Below are positions 21,357 to 33,356 of a stretch of DNA of 64,000 nucleotides, one piece after another. The DNA comes from Ctena decussata (taxonomy: Eukaryota > Mollusca > Bivalvia > Lucinida > Lucinidae): positions 2,118,001 to 2,182,000 of the forward strand of contig OZ022501.1 in the NCBI GenBank assembly GCA_963989385.1, given 5' to 3'. Position 1 is the first letter of the stretch. Every line of letters starts with the position of its first letter. The position numbers and the translations under genes were made by a program. The notes beneath the pieces were generated by a model that was given only the letters and a program-made list of their open reading frames with translations, searched no databases and was not told the DNA's origin.

Positions 21357-22440
21357 CAAGAGCACCGCAAGCGGGCCAATATACGCCAGTTTTCTGAGTG
21401 AGCCTGGGCATCAATCAGTACCTTGGGCGGAATTAAAGCCCTGACAATCAGTCGCAAACAGGTACTAATGTGTGCACAAGAACAGTCTGTGAATATTAAC
21501 TCTAAAAGTAAGCAACCATTCTCATACTCAGCACACAGTATAAAGCTAATGCACAGTACTTTAAAGTGTCATTAAGATATCCGAAACAATTGCCACATAA
21601 AAGTCTAAGAAATACTAAAAGGGATGTAACACCGAAAGTAAGTAATGGAGATCAACCACTCTTATGTGACACTCACCGTTTCAACCTCATCTCGTCTACA
21701 GTGTTATAAAGTTTCATCAAGATATTCCAAACGTTAGGGTTCTCACAAGAACAGCCTCAAAATTAACCACAGGGATGCTACTCCAAAAATAAGGAAGGGG
21801 AAGCAGTTATTCTTTTATAAAAGATACACATTTTGCTTTCAAGTTTCATCACGATAGTCCAAAGGGTTAAATAGTTATGGTGTGTACAAATATGGTCTGA
21901 AAAAAAAATCAAAGGAACACAACTAAAACACTAAGTGAAGGGGAGCAACCATTCTTGTATCATCTTATCTTATCCTAATGTACATGCAATCAAGTTTCAT
22001 CATGATATTTCAAAGAGTAACCTACTTATGGAAACGCACAAGAATTGACATACAAATTGTCATAATTGAGTTATTTTGAAGGGCTTTAACTCTGTTAAAA
22101 TTCATCGGAGGGTAACCTCCAAATATATGCGCTACTCCACGCTGTAGTCTTACTTGTTAGAAAGTTTCAGTTTAATTGGATGAAAACTGTAGGAGGAGTT
22201 ATCCGGAAACAATCATGAAAAAAACAACATAAAAAAACACTAAGCAAAGGGCTGTAACTCCGCTAAAAATCATTGGAGTGTAACCTCGAAACAGGATGCA
22301 CTGGTCCACCTCATAGTCCTACTATATACCAAGTTTCAGCTAGAGTTATCCGGTTCCAAACAAAAAGTTAACGGACGGGCGGACGCCAGTGCCAGCCATA
22401 ACATATTACGCACATACAAACTTCCTTGGGTAATTTAGAT
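21357..22440 (+). repeat. Degenerate tandem-cored element (AAGTTTCATCA units)
   Basis: Starts with a small hairpin (AGCACCGCAAGCGGGCC). AAGTTTCATCA-GATA blocks recur at about 21712, 21841 and 21991, and looser versions near 22150 and 22330. It ends in GTTAACGGACGGGCGGACGC. The plan (hairpin start, tandem core, GACG-rich end) matches that of the elements at 22763, 35690, 49738 and 60630, although the core is different. 22441-22762 has no supportable gene. Confidence 0.55.
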
Positions 22441-22762
22441 CCGCCATTTTGTTGCGCAATCAGCTCGTGTTGCCTCCCTTGACATTTTGCGGGTAGTGTA
22501 TGCGCATTGCATCCTGAAAATCTTAGACATTACCTACATGTGCGCATTAGCCAAATATCGTTCGTTTGCATAATATATTACATTTTAAACAAAGAAAAGA
22601 AACATTTTCGGTACACGTTTACCTTAAAATGCTTCTTTATATCTGTCTGCTTCGTTATCCACAAAACAACATCTACTTGGTTTAACGAAAAAAATAAGAC
22701 TTTTCTGAATTTTCCCTGGTTCACAAATATTTTTCCCTATTTCTCCGATGAATATACAATAT

Positions 22763-24280
22763 AAACAAGAGGCCCACGGGCCACAAAGCTCACCAGATCT
22801 CTAGCTCAAAATTGCTTTCAAAACTGCTGTCACATTTGTACAGGCTAATACAAAATATACTACTACAAAGTCTCAGTCTGACAGTCTGTTGAGTTGATAA
22901 CAAAATATATAACTGTTTTCCATATTTTGATTGCAGTAAAATTTTTTTATACCCCTCCCAGCTGACGGCCTGCGACACAGGGAAACTGAAACACAAACAA
23001 ACAAACAGTAAAATTTTCCCCATTGTAAGTCAATGCAACTCTAATTTGCCATAGCAACCAAACAAAAGAGCTGATTCTCATAAAAGAAAAACACATATTT
23101 TCACTTTTCACTTCCCCAGCCCAAGGATACTAAAGATAAAATCAGCCCAATCGGCCTAGTGGCTTCAGAGGGTATCATTTTTTAAGGGATTTTTTTCCTT
23201 CTTTTGCTTTAAGGCTTCCATGACAACCAATAATAAAAAGGGAAGTGGACCAAAAACATATAGCTGATAGAAGACTTCTCAAGAAACATTTGTATAAAAG
23301 TTTTGTCAACATATCTGCAATGGCTTGGCAGTAAATGTGATTTTTCAATTTTCCCCATTATAAGTCAATGCAACTCTAAGTTGCCATAGCAATCAAACTA
23401 AAGGGCAGTTTTTCATAAAAAACACAAACTTTCAATCCCCCAGCCTAAGGATACTACAGACGAAATCTGGGCCTTATCGGTCAAGTGGCTTCTGAGGAGA
23501 TAATATTGTAATTATTTTTTTCCATTATTTTTCTATTTTGGTTTCCATGGCAACCAATTAAAGGAGCAGTGGGCCCAAAAACATCAACGCTAACAGAGGA
23601 CTTCTCAAGAAACATTTCTATAAAAGTCTTGTAAGCATATCTGCAATAGCTTGGCAGTAAATGCTATTTTTCAATTTTCCCCATTATAAGTCTATGGGAA
23701 CTCTAAGTTGCCATAGCATCCAAACTAAAGGGCAGATTTTCATAAAAAACACAAACTTTCAATCCCCCAGCCTGAGGATACTACAGATGACAGCTGGGCC
23801 TTATCGGCCCAGTGGTTTCAGAGGAGATAGTTTTTAAGTATTTTTTTTACTTTTTGATTGCATTTTGGTTTCCATGGCAACCAATAAAAAGGCAGTGGGC
23901 CAAAAAACATATAGATGATAGAAGACTTCTCAAGGAACATTTCTATAAAAGTTCTGTCAACATTTCTGCAAAGGCTTGGCAGAAAATGCCATTTTTCAAT
24001 TTTCCCCATTATAAGTCTATGGCAACTCTAAGTTGCCATAGCAACCAAACTAAAAGGCAGATTTCCATAAAAAACACAAACTTTCAATCCCCCAGCATAA
24101 GGATGTTACAGATGAAATTTGGGCCCAATCGGCCCAGTGGCTTCAGAGGAGATGTTGTTTAAAAGTGTTGACGGACGACGACGACGACATACGACAGACG
24201 ACATACGACAGACGCCGACGACGACGGACAACTGCCTATCCTATAAGCTCCCCCGGAGCCTTCGGCTCTGGTGAGCTAAA
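22763..24280 (+). mobile_element. GGCCCACGGGCC...GGTGAGCTAA element with ~325 bp tandem core (copy 1)
   Basis: Begins CAAGAGGCCCACGGGCC and ends with a GACGAC microsatellite (24165-24232) and a hairpin (GGAGCCTTCGGCTC), followed by TGGTGAGCTAA. The core is about four ~325 bp units recognisable by TTGGTTTCCATGGCAACCAA, AATGGCTTGGCAG, TTTTCCCCATTATAAGTC and AACTTTCAATCCCCCAGCC. Copies lie at 49738-51199 and 60630-62396. The hairpin a few bases before a terminal CTAA is reminiscent of non-autonomous Helitrons, and tandem-cored elements of this plan (pearl/MINE) are known in bivalves. The assignment is inference. Frames within (23812-24162) are repeat translations. Confidence 0.8.
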
Positions 24281-25835
24281 AAATATTGTTGCTATGGTAA
24301 ACATACTAGATAAGCCCTGAAGTCACAGCAGGGGCTAAACTGCCACGCGCTTCGACTGTGATGTTTAAATTTCAACCTGTCAGCTTTTTGATAAAAGATA
24401 TGTAAATTGTCTTATTTATTCTGACGTGAGAAAAGCATGCCATAAATAAATAAATGGTATTTAGCTGCTTTATCTGTCCTAGTTGTGATATTCATGAATC
24501 AACATTAAAGGACAAATGCACAAATGCCCGTAGGGAACTAGTTATCGATATGACGAATTAAACTTTCTGGATGTCAAATCCAATCATGGATTTACCGTCT
24601 CAAAGTTTGTTGATCATGCTGATAACATTTAAGTCTACGGCGGCAGGTTTTGTCATTTAAATCGCTGTATCCTTTGGTTTACACAAAACTTTTACATACA
24701 TATAAATAACAAAGCGGAGAAATAAGGATCTGTCAGTAAGCATGACGCTCAGTATAATATGTCATTTTGCTGAATCTTTTCGTTGTTCATACCCCATTAA
24801 ACTATGGTAACAAAGGGGAAACTGGATTAATGTCAAATCTGACTAGGAAATGGGTTCGCTTATCCTAGGCCAATGAACAAACACTCAAATTGCACAGAGA
24901 TTGACATTATAGTCAATACTCTCGGCCGAAATCGTTTGGGGCGAATGTAACGTATATACGCTTCCTTAGCAACTCACGTGGCGAGATCGCTTACTGCGCA
25001 TAATCGGCAACTGGGTACCGTCCTAGTTTGGTTGGTTTCTGACATATTGACTATTTACCAAGGGGTAATAGGGAAAGTTTGTATGTGTTACGTCCCGTTG
25101 TGTTTCCTCACTGAATTTTGTCAATAAGACCCTTCCATGAAACTGAATTTCAATGTACGTTTATGAAAATATAAGAAAAAGTGTCTAGTAGATACCACCA
25201 ATCACCTTGTCTGTAAAACCAGTAAATGCTTTTAAATAAAACTGCCAGGCTAGTAGCACAGACCCTGATCAGACTGTTCCAACCAGCAGTCTAATTTGAA
25301 TCTACACTCTACACTGCTGTGCAGGAATAACAACTATTGTTGAAATATTTTAGTCTAAGTTTAACAAAGTCCAGATTTTACAAAAGCCCAGAGTCCAGGT
25401 TTTACACAGTCCAAAGTCCAGAGTCCAAAGCCAGTCCACGTTTTATATAATGACCTCGAAAATGCGCATGTCGTTATTTGACAGTGGACAATTTATAAGC
25501 ACTCAAATACACCCGATAAATAAAAAAGATAAAGTAGCCCGAGTTTTTAGCAAGGCATGTTCGATTATTTGGTGTGCCAGATTGTGGCATGTCTTTCTTT
25601 TTAGGTGCTCAGGTAGAAAAAGTAAGTCAAACAACCCCCCCCCCCCCCCCACGTAGACGCACTCCATATATGGGTTCTCCACTTGCAGTTGTGCACCATT
25701 CTCGAATCTGGGAACAAACCAGCGTCTTCCGCTTGCGTGTCCATGAAAGGAAGTCGTATTCTGTCTTAATACATAGGCTTGCGTGCCGAAGCAGGCAAGC
25801 CAGAATTGAGGGATGTAATTTTTCTCGCTGTACAT
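24281..25835. other. No gene seen; one poly-C tract
   Basis: A 16-base C run lies at about 25635-25650. Overlapping frames on both strands (25450-25864) run through it and lack any domain. Nothing else recognised. Confidence 0.5.
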
Positions 25836-27083
25836 TCATCACGCTGTGTAATCACGTGACCTAATTGCACAGCGATAATTGCTTTCTTGGTAACAAAACT
25901 GCTTTCTTGGAAAGGAAAATGATGACACAGTGCTTCGTTGTAACGTTAATTTGATTTATTTCTGGTCGAAATATTCCGAAAATGAAGTGATTTACATCGA
26001 GCAAGTGGTATCAATGAATAATCAGTTTTGTACTTTGGCAATTAGTCGGTGCATATGGTATTTAAGTGACAATTAGAAGAAATCTGCATGGGTCATGTGC
26101 TGCCGTTTGTTGTCATCCCAAATATTTGTGATTTCTGTCGATTTATTTTGCAAAGATCACAGATATATTATACATTATTTGTACTGATGTTTTGTAAAGA
26201 TAATGTCCTTTATCACATGAAAAGAACATGAGACCGGTTTGCATTTTTTGTCTAATATACTGCTTTCTGTTGTGATGAACTGCTTTTCAGGTACCGTATC
26301 ACATTCAGTCTCATGAAACGATGTATCACAGCGTGGGACTTTAGACTACTATATCGTCCTGAAAATATTAAGAAAAGTCAAAGTAACTGCAAGTCGCCTT
26401 GACTTGAGCCTTAAAGTATGGTTATAGTTCCATGGACATATGCACTAACATACGCAACAGCGCATGTCAGGCTGTACTATTACACTTAGGGCAATACTTA
26501 GTACTGTAACCTGTAAATTGCAGGTACTTTACAGTTTATTCTGTTTTATCTTAATTACTTTTGGTCATCCTGTAGCCGCAGTAACAGATCCCTTTAAAAC
26601 GAAGAAAAAAAAAACAGTTCAGTTGGATTTGTTTTCTGCTAAGAAAGCAGTTCATTTAAATCGACGGAATTCCGGGGAAATGCCATTTTCTTCATAGAAT
26701 ATTAAGCTAGTCAAATTATATTTAATTTGGCAAATGCTCTTTTTTCATACATAAACAAACTTTTCTCGGACTTTTTCGTGGCATTTCTAGGTAAAAATAA
26801 TTATTTTCGTACTACAATCGTGGTAAACGGCTGATTCAACCCCGTTCAATTGTCATATTCTCATGTCATCTAAACCCATTCAAATTGACACTCATGCTGT
26901 AATAACCGACATGTATGGTGTATCTATTGATGTAAGAACTTTTATCTTTCTGGCTGTCTTAGAGAAGGAATTCTTCAAAATACTCATATAGTGCAGTGGC
27001 CTTCTGCTGAAATCGTCCCAAGAAAGCAGTTTGGTTACGAAGAAAGCAATTATCGCTGTACACGTGATTACATAGCGTGATTA
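25836..27083. mobile_element. 1.25 kb TIR element, ~70 bp terminal inverted repeats
   Basis: 25836-25918 (CATCACGCTGTGTAATCACG .. ACAGCGATAATTGCTTTCTT .. CTGCTTTCTTGG) is answered in reverse at 27019-27083. The interior has no frame with a recognisable transposase. The small frame at 26464-26697 has no known motif. It is non-autonomous, superfamily unknown. Confidence 0.75.
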
Positions 27084-27651
27084 ATGTTTTAGCTACTGAG
27101 TCCATGTAGGCTCATATTGCTGGCTGCAATTGTTTAGCCTCAATAATTTTAAGAATAAACATATCCCGGCACCCACCCCATTTTCCAAGTGAGTTAGCAA
27201 AATGGGCAAAACTGAGATAAAGTTTTTAATCATTGATAGTCAGTCTGCTAAACAGATTAAATAGAGATGACTGCCGTTTATGGGGAGTCTTTTCCTTTTT
27301 CTACAACTATGAAACGCTGGGGGAAAGAATTCCAGCGTGGCAGAGAGAGAGTATAGTGTACGATCCCAGGTCAGGACGGCCATCAACCGGTATCAGCCCG
27401 GAAAACATTGATATTGTGCAAACCTAGTGAAGTAAACCCGCCGTATCATTCTCCATGAGTTAGAAGAAGCAACATGCCTGTCACCTGGACACATAAACGT
27501 CGTACTTCATGTCAAAGTCCACATGTCCAAGGTATATTCAAGATGTGATCCGAAAAGGTATTCGACATGAAACTGTCGAGGGTCAACATAAGTGCAGCCT
27601 TGCTAACTCGGTACAACGCCAGCAAAGATGACTTTCATTCCTGGGCTGAAA

Positions 27652-28160
27652 CCTGGCCCCGAGGTTATAAAACTTTCTTTCGTTCTCAGCTGAGATTGTG
27701 CTCAACTTGCAATATTGAATAAAATTTAAAATACTAGACAAGGTTTTTTTCCCGTGCATTATTGTGAAAAGCTAATGATGGAAATAGAGGATCTTACCTG
27801 AGTGCTCATGTATTATTGAATTTATTAAACGAGTTGGGGAAACGATAAGATGCTAGGCTATGCCAAGCATCTTATCGTTTTCCCCAACGAGTTTAATAAA
27901 TTCAATAATACAGGAGCACAAATGCAAGATTCTATTTATCATATGACACTAAAATCGCATTTTATGAGCAAATTTTGCACTAAAACGTCACGATTTCGCC
28001 ACTAGAAAATGCGATGTTTGCATGGACGTCAACGCATACTGGATTATCGTTTTTAATGTATGGCTTTATTACACTCTCAGACGCGACGTCATATAATAAA
28101 CCATAAAAATCTCTGAAAAGCTGAGCTGAGCACGAAAAAGATTGTAACCTTGGGGCCTGG
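27652..28160. mobile_element. CCTGGCCCCGAGGTTATAAA MITE inserted in the mariner gene
   Basis: The left end is CCTGGCCCCGAGGTTATAAA, and the right end is its diverged complement, AACCTTGGGGCCTGG. The CTCAGCTGAG block inside the left end is answered by GCTGAGCTGAGC. CCTGG occurs at both junctions and may be target duplication or part of the TIR. It is itself interrupted by the hairpin element 27786-28100. A cleaner relative is at 52691-52927. Confidence 0.8.
27786..28100. mobile_element. Hairpin MITE, ATCTTAC family (copy 3), nested
   Basis: Near-identical to 9492-9840 over both the hairpin head and the tail. It differs by a ~35 bp deletion near 28035 and by point changes, and lies wholly inside the CCTGGCCCC MITE. 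Confidence 0.88.
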
Positions 28161-28296
28161 CTGTATCACTATGATCTTAAGAGCAAACAAGAATCGATGG
28201 CAATCTCAAAGCAAACAGGTCCACCAAGAAGGGTATGTCGATCATTTTGTGGGACAGCAAAGGAGTGGTCCATGAAACCACAATGAATGGGGAATA

Positions 28297-28499
28297 TTAA
28301 ACTTTATACCACCCTTACCAGAAAACGCCAACGAAAGGTCTACACTGATAAGGGTGGTATAAAATAGTTATACCATGGTTTGTCCGCCTGTACGGGAGAT
28401 AATCCACTCGCTAAAGCTCGTGGATTATCTCCACGTACAGGCTGACAAACAAAGCTCGTGGATCATCTCCTCGTACAGGCGGACAAACCATGGTATATC
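28297..28499. mobile_element. Second hairpin insertion in the mariner gene
   Basis: Two adjacent inverted repeats. 28305-28361 has TATACCACCCTTACCAG facing CTGATAAGGGTGGTATA. 28370-28498 has TATACCATGGTTTGTCCGCC facing GGCGGACAAACCATGGTATA. The second contains an internal partial duplication of its arm (CTCGTGGATtATCTCC twice). It splits NGEY from YYNQSKQ of the transposase. Confidence 0.85.
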
Positions 28500-28605
28500 T
28501 ATTACAACCAATCGAAGCAGGTGCACAAGTTCATCAAGGAGAAACGCCGCGGAAAGATCCGCTGTGGGATTCTGCTTCACCAGGACAGTATGCCAGTTCA
28601 TACCA

Positions 28606-29008
28606 GCTGAGATGCGATGGAAACTGTGCGCAAGCGTGTATGCGACACATGTCGTATGAGAGAGAGATAGAGAGATGGTTATAATATGGTGTTAGATAAT
28701 GCCATTATTGTTTGAATATAGGCTCTTGATATATACTAGTGCATCTATTATATCGTATTTCTCATCAGCACTCGACAAATGCTTTTCCGGTCCATTATGT
28801 CGCCTGACTGCTGGAAAATTAAGGGAAATTCAGATTTTAGGTTCCTGAAATGACCAATTATTGATAATGGTTTTCACATAAACCTATAACAGGTTCATTA
28901 TCATTATGGTTTCTTTTTATGTTAATTATTTAGCTTCTTCCGTCAAATTTCAGAACAGAGATAAAGAAAAGCTACCTTACAAGCACATATTACGCTGCGC
29001 TAAAAGCG
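28606..29008. other. No gene seen
   Basis: A GAGA tract at 28658-28676. Further mariner sequence is too decayed to follow. Confidence 0.4.
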
Positions 29009-30043
29009 TTTAAGATGGTGATAATCACTGATTTGGGGCGAAGACAAAGATCTGCATAAAATGCTGAAAATACAAACGATTTTGCCAAAAATTAGCAGAT
29101 GCCTTCTTTATGTTATTCCTCATAATTCAGAATCCCAAAATGTGTTGATGTGAAAAGGGTTTACATAAGAAAATATCAAAGGGTAATTTTGTACGCAAAA
29201 ATCTACAAAATTACCATCGTCAATAAAAATGTCATTAGGTCTGAACATGCTTTAATGCATTATGAAGAGCATCCTAGCAATTATGTTTTCCAAATGTTTC
29301 ACACGTTATCAGGTTGCGCAGATGAAAGAAGATGAAACCTTATATGTCCAAATATTTGTCAGAAAACACGCACGCACGCACAAAAGAGTATATTTTTAAG
29401 GTTGGACACTCTCTTACACACTTGACTGTAAGTATGATATACGTATAACTGCCTACCTTGTATTTAAGGTGGTAATTTGTGGTAAATATAAAATTCTGAA
29501 AAAAACAAACAAACAAAAAACAACAACATGAATGTCAAAGGGTAATTTTCTGTACAAAAATCTAAACAGTTAATATCGTTTTTCAAAATGTGCTTAGGTC
29601 TGAAGGTGCTTTAATGCATTAAGAAGGGCGACATAGCAATTTATGTGTCCCAACTCTTTCCTAGATTGTAAGTTAGAGCAAATGAAAACAGTAGCTTAAT
29701 CTCCAATGTTCAACCATATTTTAGGTGCATGTATACTGGATGCATTAATTAAATATAGTGCATGCAGATATACTTATATCATTTACCTGTATAAATACTT
29801 TATTTCTGTGGAGAATTGAAACAGAACAGAACCAAGTCAAGTGTGTTATTTAAATTTTTCAACCTTGAAATATATGGTAGAATAATCTATGTCATCTTGA
29901 AAAATAAAATGGACACAGGGTCCTCTTTTTAATCTGCTCAGCCTGATAATGTGTGAAAGAACTGGGAAAATTTATTTCTAGGACGCCCTTCTGAAGGCAT
30001 TTAAGATTCATCAGACGCAAATACATTTTCCATAACGATGTTT

Positions 30044-30086
<43 letters not shown>

Positions 30087-30141
30087 TTGCGCAGAAAATT
30101 ACTCTCTGATGTTCTACGTTTTCACGGTGGTCATGATAATG
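29009..30141. mobile_element. TTTAAGGTGGTGAT family, copy 3 (rearranged)
   Basis: 29009-29455 parallels 10896-11347, starting TTTAAGATGGTGATAATCAC. A second left end at 29463 (TTTAAGGTGGTAATTTGTGG) parallels 15416-15835. 29930-30141 gives the reversed right arm (CTGATAATGTGTGAAAGA). This is a left arm followed by a nearly complete element in direct orientation, so it is either a tandem or a nested pair. A 36-base T tract at 30044-30079 lies in the right arm. Confidence 0.7.
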
Positions 30142-30320
30142 ATTTTTGTTGACGATGTTTAATTTATTTGTAGACAAGGAAAATATTTTATGATATTATA
30201 TAATACTATTTTTTCCTTTAATGTGCAGCAAAAATTTTGAAATCCTTTTTAACATCAACACATTTTGGGATTCTGCCTCGGTTATCAACAGCTCCCTCGG
30301 GACTTGGCAAATGTTCATGA

Positions 30321-30419
30321 TTGACCCCTATATCCCCCCCCCCACACACACACACACACTGAACTGTTGACCCCTATATCCCCCCCCCCCCCACACACAC
30401 ACACACACACACTGAACTG
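30321..30419 (+). repeat. Two-copy tandem duplication of a C-run/CA microsatellite
   Basis: TTGACCCCTATATC plus C run plus (CA)n plus CTGAACTG occurs twice (30321-30366 and 30367-30419). The second copy has longer C and CA tracts. Confidence 0.85.
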
Positions 30420-30554
30420 TTTTAATCAGACCAGTCGTAGCAGCTTTTTTTGCATGAATCATCATCAATATCCTTAACAATTTAAATGCTGTAACTATTT
30501 TACATAGTCCAAAATCTTAAACTCTATACCAAGTTATTAAAATTACCTAGCCCT

Positions 30555-31680
30555 GACCAGAGACAAAGTGATTTTCAGAGCGCGTATTCAAGGCGGAGAA
30601 TCACATGGTATAGGCTAGATGATAGAGTTCACGGAATTTTGTGCAGGTGTTCGGACAAGACAGGTTAGACGACTGATCATGTGTTTTTTCTTAATACCCA
30701 GTCGATTGTCACACATAATGAAGAGTAGATACCACCTGATTGAGACAACGCTCATTAAGACTTAAAGTGCCAGTGATGAAAATGGCAGAATTTGCAAACA
30801 GTGCAGATCCTGATGAAGTGGCTCATAATGAGCCACCTCCTCTAGATCTACACTGTTTGTCCCGTAGTTTTTTTTTTTAATTTTCAATATGATAGAGCTT
30901 GGATGAAACATATTTTGAAATTTTTGCAGACGTAAATTTTGTCGTCTGCTTTTTGGCGCTTGAAGGGTTAAGTGTACTTTCGCTGATTGTAGACGTTTTC
31001 CACATAACTTCGACGAACTTTGCCCGGACTTGTGCGTAAAACTATCGCACTTTGTGGTAGAATTCTTAAAGACAGGACTTCTCTGCCGGGGGGGTCTGGT
31101 TCCCAGCAATAGCATATGTTATCTGTACAGATGAAGGTGTGAAAATTTATTCAGCCAATCAGTGGACCAGAATTATCAGTTATAATAATTTCATTGGCTG
31201 ACTGGAGATGTTGACACTATATGATCAAGAGACAGAATGACACTGTGTTCTTGGACGGACACACGGCGCCAAGTGTGTGCAACTATGGTTACGTACCGTT
31301 GAGCCACTTTGGTAACGTCGATAAGAGAATTGAACTGAACTGAACACTGTGTTCCGTTCAGTTCAATTCTCCTAACGACATTCCCCAAGTGGCTCAGCGA
31401 TACATAACAATAGTTGCACGCACTTGGCGCCGTGTGTCCGCCCAAGAATGACACTGTTGGAGTTAATCCTCCTTATATAGTACCACCCCTGTCTTTAAAT
31501 AAGTGTTTGTCTCGAATAATGAGGAGGTATGTGCACTCTACTGCATAAAAATCGACTGGGTATAAGAAAAACACCGTCAATTTTCTTGACTACCGGCACA
31601 GAAAGTCCGTGAACCCTATCACTCATACCACGTGATTCCCCAACGTGGAATTCTTTTCGCAGTGTTCATAGTTCATAATG
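30555..31680. repeat. Inverted arms around a nested palindrome
   Basis: 30555-30770 (AATCACATGGTATAGGCTAGA .. ATACCCAGTCGAT .. CGAGACAA-like end) is answered in reverse by 31484-31680. The region between the arms holds the GTTTGTCC-type repeat (30765-30870) and the palindrome 31241-31457. The frames at 30762-31454 have no domain. Confidence 0.65.
31241..31457. mobile_element. 217 bp palindrome with ~105 bp arms
   Basis: GGACACACGGCGCCAAGTGT..AACTATGGTTACGTA..GAGCCACTTTGG..AATTGAACTGAACTG faces its complement across a loop of about 6 bp. It is a hairpin MITE nested in the larger inverted repeat. Confidence 0.85.
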
Positions 31681-32071
31681 GTTTCTTCTCAACTAAAAGC
31701 GAATACTGTTCAGTTGAGACCCACATTGCTCGACTTTCGATATTTGGTAAACTATTCTGCAACTGAACAATCAATTTACAACACATTACATTTTCGCCCC
31801 GTCATGGCCGGATAAGACATCATTTGCATCCCATATGTTTGTCCCTTACAGTTTACAAACGTGTAGCACTCGAAAACAACGGAATTCCCCAGCAGAATGA
31901 TATAAGTCCATGTTGGAAGACCTTGTGTCTCATAATTACTATAGACAGACTAAAGTATAGAAGAGGACGAATAGAAGAACTGGCGTTCATATCAAGAAAT
32001 ATGTTTACAAGCTGAGTGAAGACTGACAACCTACAAAATGGCTGGGAGATTAAGTATGTACCTTTGTTTTC

Positions 32072-32076
<5 letters not shown>

Positions 32077-32111
<35 letters not shown>
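32077..32111. repeat. (CT)17 microsatellite
   Basis: Pure CT tract. The overlapping minus-strand frame beginning with poly-RE is an artefact. 31681-32076 and 32112-32630 show no gene. Confidence 0.95.
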
Positions 32112-32115
<4 letters not shown>

Positions 32116-32639
32116 GGATTTTATATAAAAAAAATGTCTTTGTATCGCTATATTCTGCACCATGAATTTCTGGTAAGCTCTATACTCAATAGCTGGATGG
32201 GACGGCTAGTCATATGCGTTCTGCTGTCGTTCTTTACTGTTATTATTATTTTTATGGATGTTATAATAAAAATCTTGAAAATTTAATGGTTCTGAAAATT
32301 CGCTTATTTAGGATGCCTTGCCCTTATTATTCTTCTGGCAGCAGGAAGTATGCGGCGAGCCGTTTAGTACAACATAGTGTAATCTTCCTTTCGTTCAGTA
32401 CTCGCCTTATGTTCTGTGTTCTCTCCTCTCCTTGCATTTTAACTCTCAAATTTGTTACTGTTACCATTGCTAATCTTAGTACATGATCCACCGTCCGTTG
32501 CCATGTTGATTAGTATTAGAGAAATTCCTCATTATGTAATGTTTACATGTACTTTGAGTGAATAAAGTTATTGTCTGTCTGTCTGCAGTGTATGATGTAA
32601 GACAAGTTAACTAAGTGGCTATGAAAAACAGACCGAAAT

Positions 32640-33270
32640 TATTTTAACCCTTTAAGCGCCAAATAGCAAACGGCAAAATTTACGTCTGCAAAATTAAAAA
32701 AAAGAAAGAAAAAATTGTCCAATCCTGTATCATTTTGAGAATTCAAAGACTAGAAGGCACACGTGTAGGTCTAGATGAGCCGTATGGACAGGATCCACGC
32801 TGTTTGCAAATAATTCTACTTTTTTAAGTCATTGGCGCTTTATAAAGTGTTAAAAAAGGCTACGGAGTTAAGTCCAAATCTGTAAAATAAGACGAGCCGT
32901 TAGAAGTTCTGTATCCAGGAATATTTGGTATAGGGGTGGCTATGGTCAGACCAAATCTATCAAAGGGATGGACTTGCGATTTTGCATCCTTTTCAACAGT
33001 ATTTCAGTCATATCAGGACTATGGGAGGATGACAATGGGCTGAGTGCAATGAGACCCCGTTTGTGATTGAAAAGATTTCCGCCTCCGGAAATCGATTTAG
33101 GGTCCGCTAGATTAGCTGGCCAGCGCTTAAACCCTTTAAGCTACCGGGGCCCCTATTTTAAAAGCAACTACAATCAAATCCAAAATCTGTCAAATAAGAC
33201 GAGTTGTTAGAAACCCTGTATCTAGGGATATTTGGTACAGGAATGGCTCTTGTCAGACCAACTCTACGAA
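32640..33270 (+). repeat. Dispersed repeats, including a two-copy AATAAGACGAG block
   Basis: 32640-32850 resembles 30765-30970 in reverse (both have a GCGCC edge and CAAAATTTACGTCTGCAAAA). A block with AATAAGACGAGccGTTAGAA, GTATCcAGGaATATTTGGTA and TCAGACCAA occurs at about 32875-32965 and again at 33180-33265. Confidence 0.6.
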
Positions 33271-33284
33271 ATGAAACTCCGCCA

Positions 33285-33330
33285 AAAGGTGTACAGTTGA
33301 CTCTCGTTATCTCAAACACTGATATCTCAA
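33285..33330 (+). mobile_element. Lone TIR of the TACAGTCAACTCTCG family
   Basis: TACAGTTGACTCTCGTTATC with CTGATATCTCAAA is the same end as that of the element at 45182. No opposing end is found nearby, so this is a solo or truncated end. Confidence 0.55.
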
Positions 33331-33356
33331 AATACCCTCTTACACCAGGGGCCGTA

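Larger units (their letters stand above)
27233..28605 (+). pseudogene. Mariner-type transposase, inactivated and split by nested insertions
   Basis: Ordered islands match a mariner transposase. RESIVYDPRSGRPSTGISPE lies near 27345-27405. RRIILHELEEATCLSPGHIN (from 27439) follows in another frame. SWAETW (27639-27656) lies at the usual GDETW position, then LYHYDLKSKQESM (28161 on), NGEY (28285-28296), and IKEKRRGKIRCGILLHQDSM (about 28536-28595) followed by PVH. The first catalytic Asp (GDETW) is replaced by Ala; the second (HQD) is kept. Stops, at least two frameshifts, and insertions at 27657-28160 and 28297-28499 break the gene. The transposase frame resumes on the far side of both insertions, which fixes the insertion points closely. 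The N-terminal helix-turn-helix and C-terminal PHPPYSPDLAP region are not recognisable, and TIRs were not found. Codon-level decay suggests an old copy. Confidence 0.88.
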
